A stretch of DNA of 40,667 nucleotides, from the NCBI GenBank assembly GCA_027019085.1, contig JALUXG010000046.1, positions 1 through 40,667 on the forward strand. The letters run 5' to 3'. Below are positions 40,562 to 40,667 of this stretch, in pieces; the first letter of the stretch is position 1, and every line of letters starts with the position of its first letter. The stretch is from Rhodanobacteraceae bacterium. Lineage in GTDB: Bacteria; Pseudomonadota; Gammaproteobacteria; Xanthomonadales; Rhodanobacteraceae. The translations under genes and the position numbers were made by a program. The notes beneath the pieces were generated by a model. It was not told the DNA's origin, searched no databases, and saw only the letters and a program-made list of their open reading frames with translations.

Positions 40562-40667
40562 TTGTGCCCAATGATTGCTTCGCGCACGCCTGGCAGTCTT
40601 TTTACATTCAGTATTTGCGGTGTTTTGGAGCTTTTTTGGCCGATGATTGCCTCGTTCGCCGATTCAT

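Noticed and set aside
40608-40667. Short minus-strand frame entering from the right edge, ending in a Lys/Arg-rich tail before a TGA at 40608-40610
   Set aside because: Only 19 codons are visible; it might be the C-terminus of an upstream gene but cannot be supported.

Overview
The window looks like a chromosomal segment of a high-GC gammaproteobacterium of the Xanthomonadales, most likely a Rhodanobacteraceae/Xanthomonadaceae-type organism. The basis is the protein types, the block rpoE-rseA-mucD-lepA-lepB-DUF4845-rnc-era-recO without an obvious rseB, and the presence of a methylthioinosine-type phosphorylase. This placement rests on recognition of proteins and gene order, not on a database search. 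Most of the window is dense, well-packed housekeeping DNA. I found no CRISPR array, prophage, insertion sequence or defence island.

Layout. 1-4622: a FemAB/GNAT-like gene and aat (+) and ispG (-), separated by three arrays of a 121-bp repeat. 4623-11736 (+): xseA, an acetolactate-synthase-like ThDP enzyme paired with an aldehyde dehydrogenase, a YigZ/IMPACT protein and an MsbA-like ABC exporter. 11749-16423 (-): a cold-shock gene with its terminator, then a compact cluster of rlmD, a CYTH protein, nagZ, hpt and a methylthioinosine phosphorylase, joining peptidoglycan recycling to purine salvage. 16490-19206 (-): a YdbH-like AsmA-type protein followed by a lipoprotein that appears to fuse YnbE and YdbL, a candidate inner-to-outer-membrane bridge. 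19253-20718: a receiver-HPt protein converging on recO. 20737-28466 (-): the sigma-E, protein-quality-control and translation block. 28617-31720 (-): a large multi-domain cyclic-di-GMP protein translationally coupled to a small unrecognised protein. 31930-33990 (+): a FadJ-like beta-oxidation protein. 34011-39087 (-): DUF2058, slyX, UDP-glucose dehydrogenase, an FKBP-type PPIase and a CPA2 antiporter. 39165-39521 (+): a tRNA-Ala/Glu/Asp operon with clear promoter and terminator. 39761-40561 (-): a lone EAL protein in DNA that looks less GC-rich than the rest, possibly the edge of an acquired segment behind the tRNA genes.

The most unusual items are these. (1) The 121-bp arrays: each unit carries two inverted REP-like palindromes with GTGG feet, so the arrays are BIME-like. 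The arrays at 1-242 and 4175-4525 each run, in register, into a decayed unit that forms the 5' region of the downstream gene (start codon at 300; putative xseA promoter at 4559-4587). (2) The YnbE-YdbL fusion beside YdbH. (3) The ThDP-enzyme/ALDH pair, whose joint substrate I cannot name. (4) A c-di-GMP protein whose receiver domain carries Glu at the phospho-acceptor position, coupled to a small protein resembling the degenerate N-terminal domain of Ycf46-type AAA proteins.
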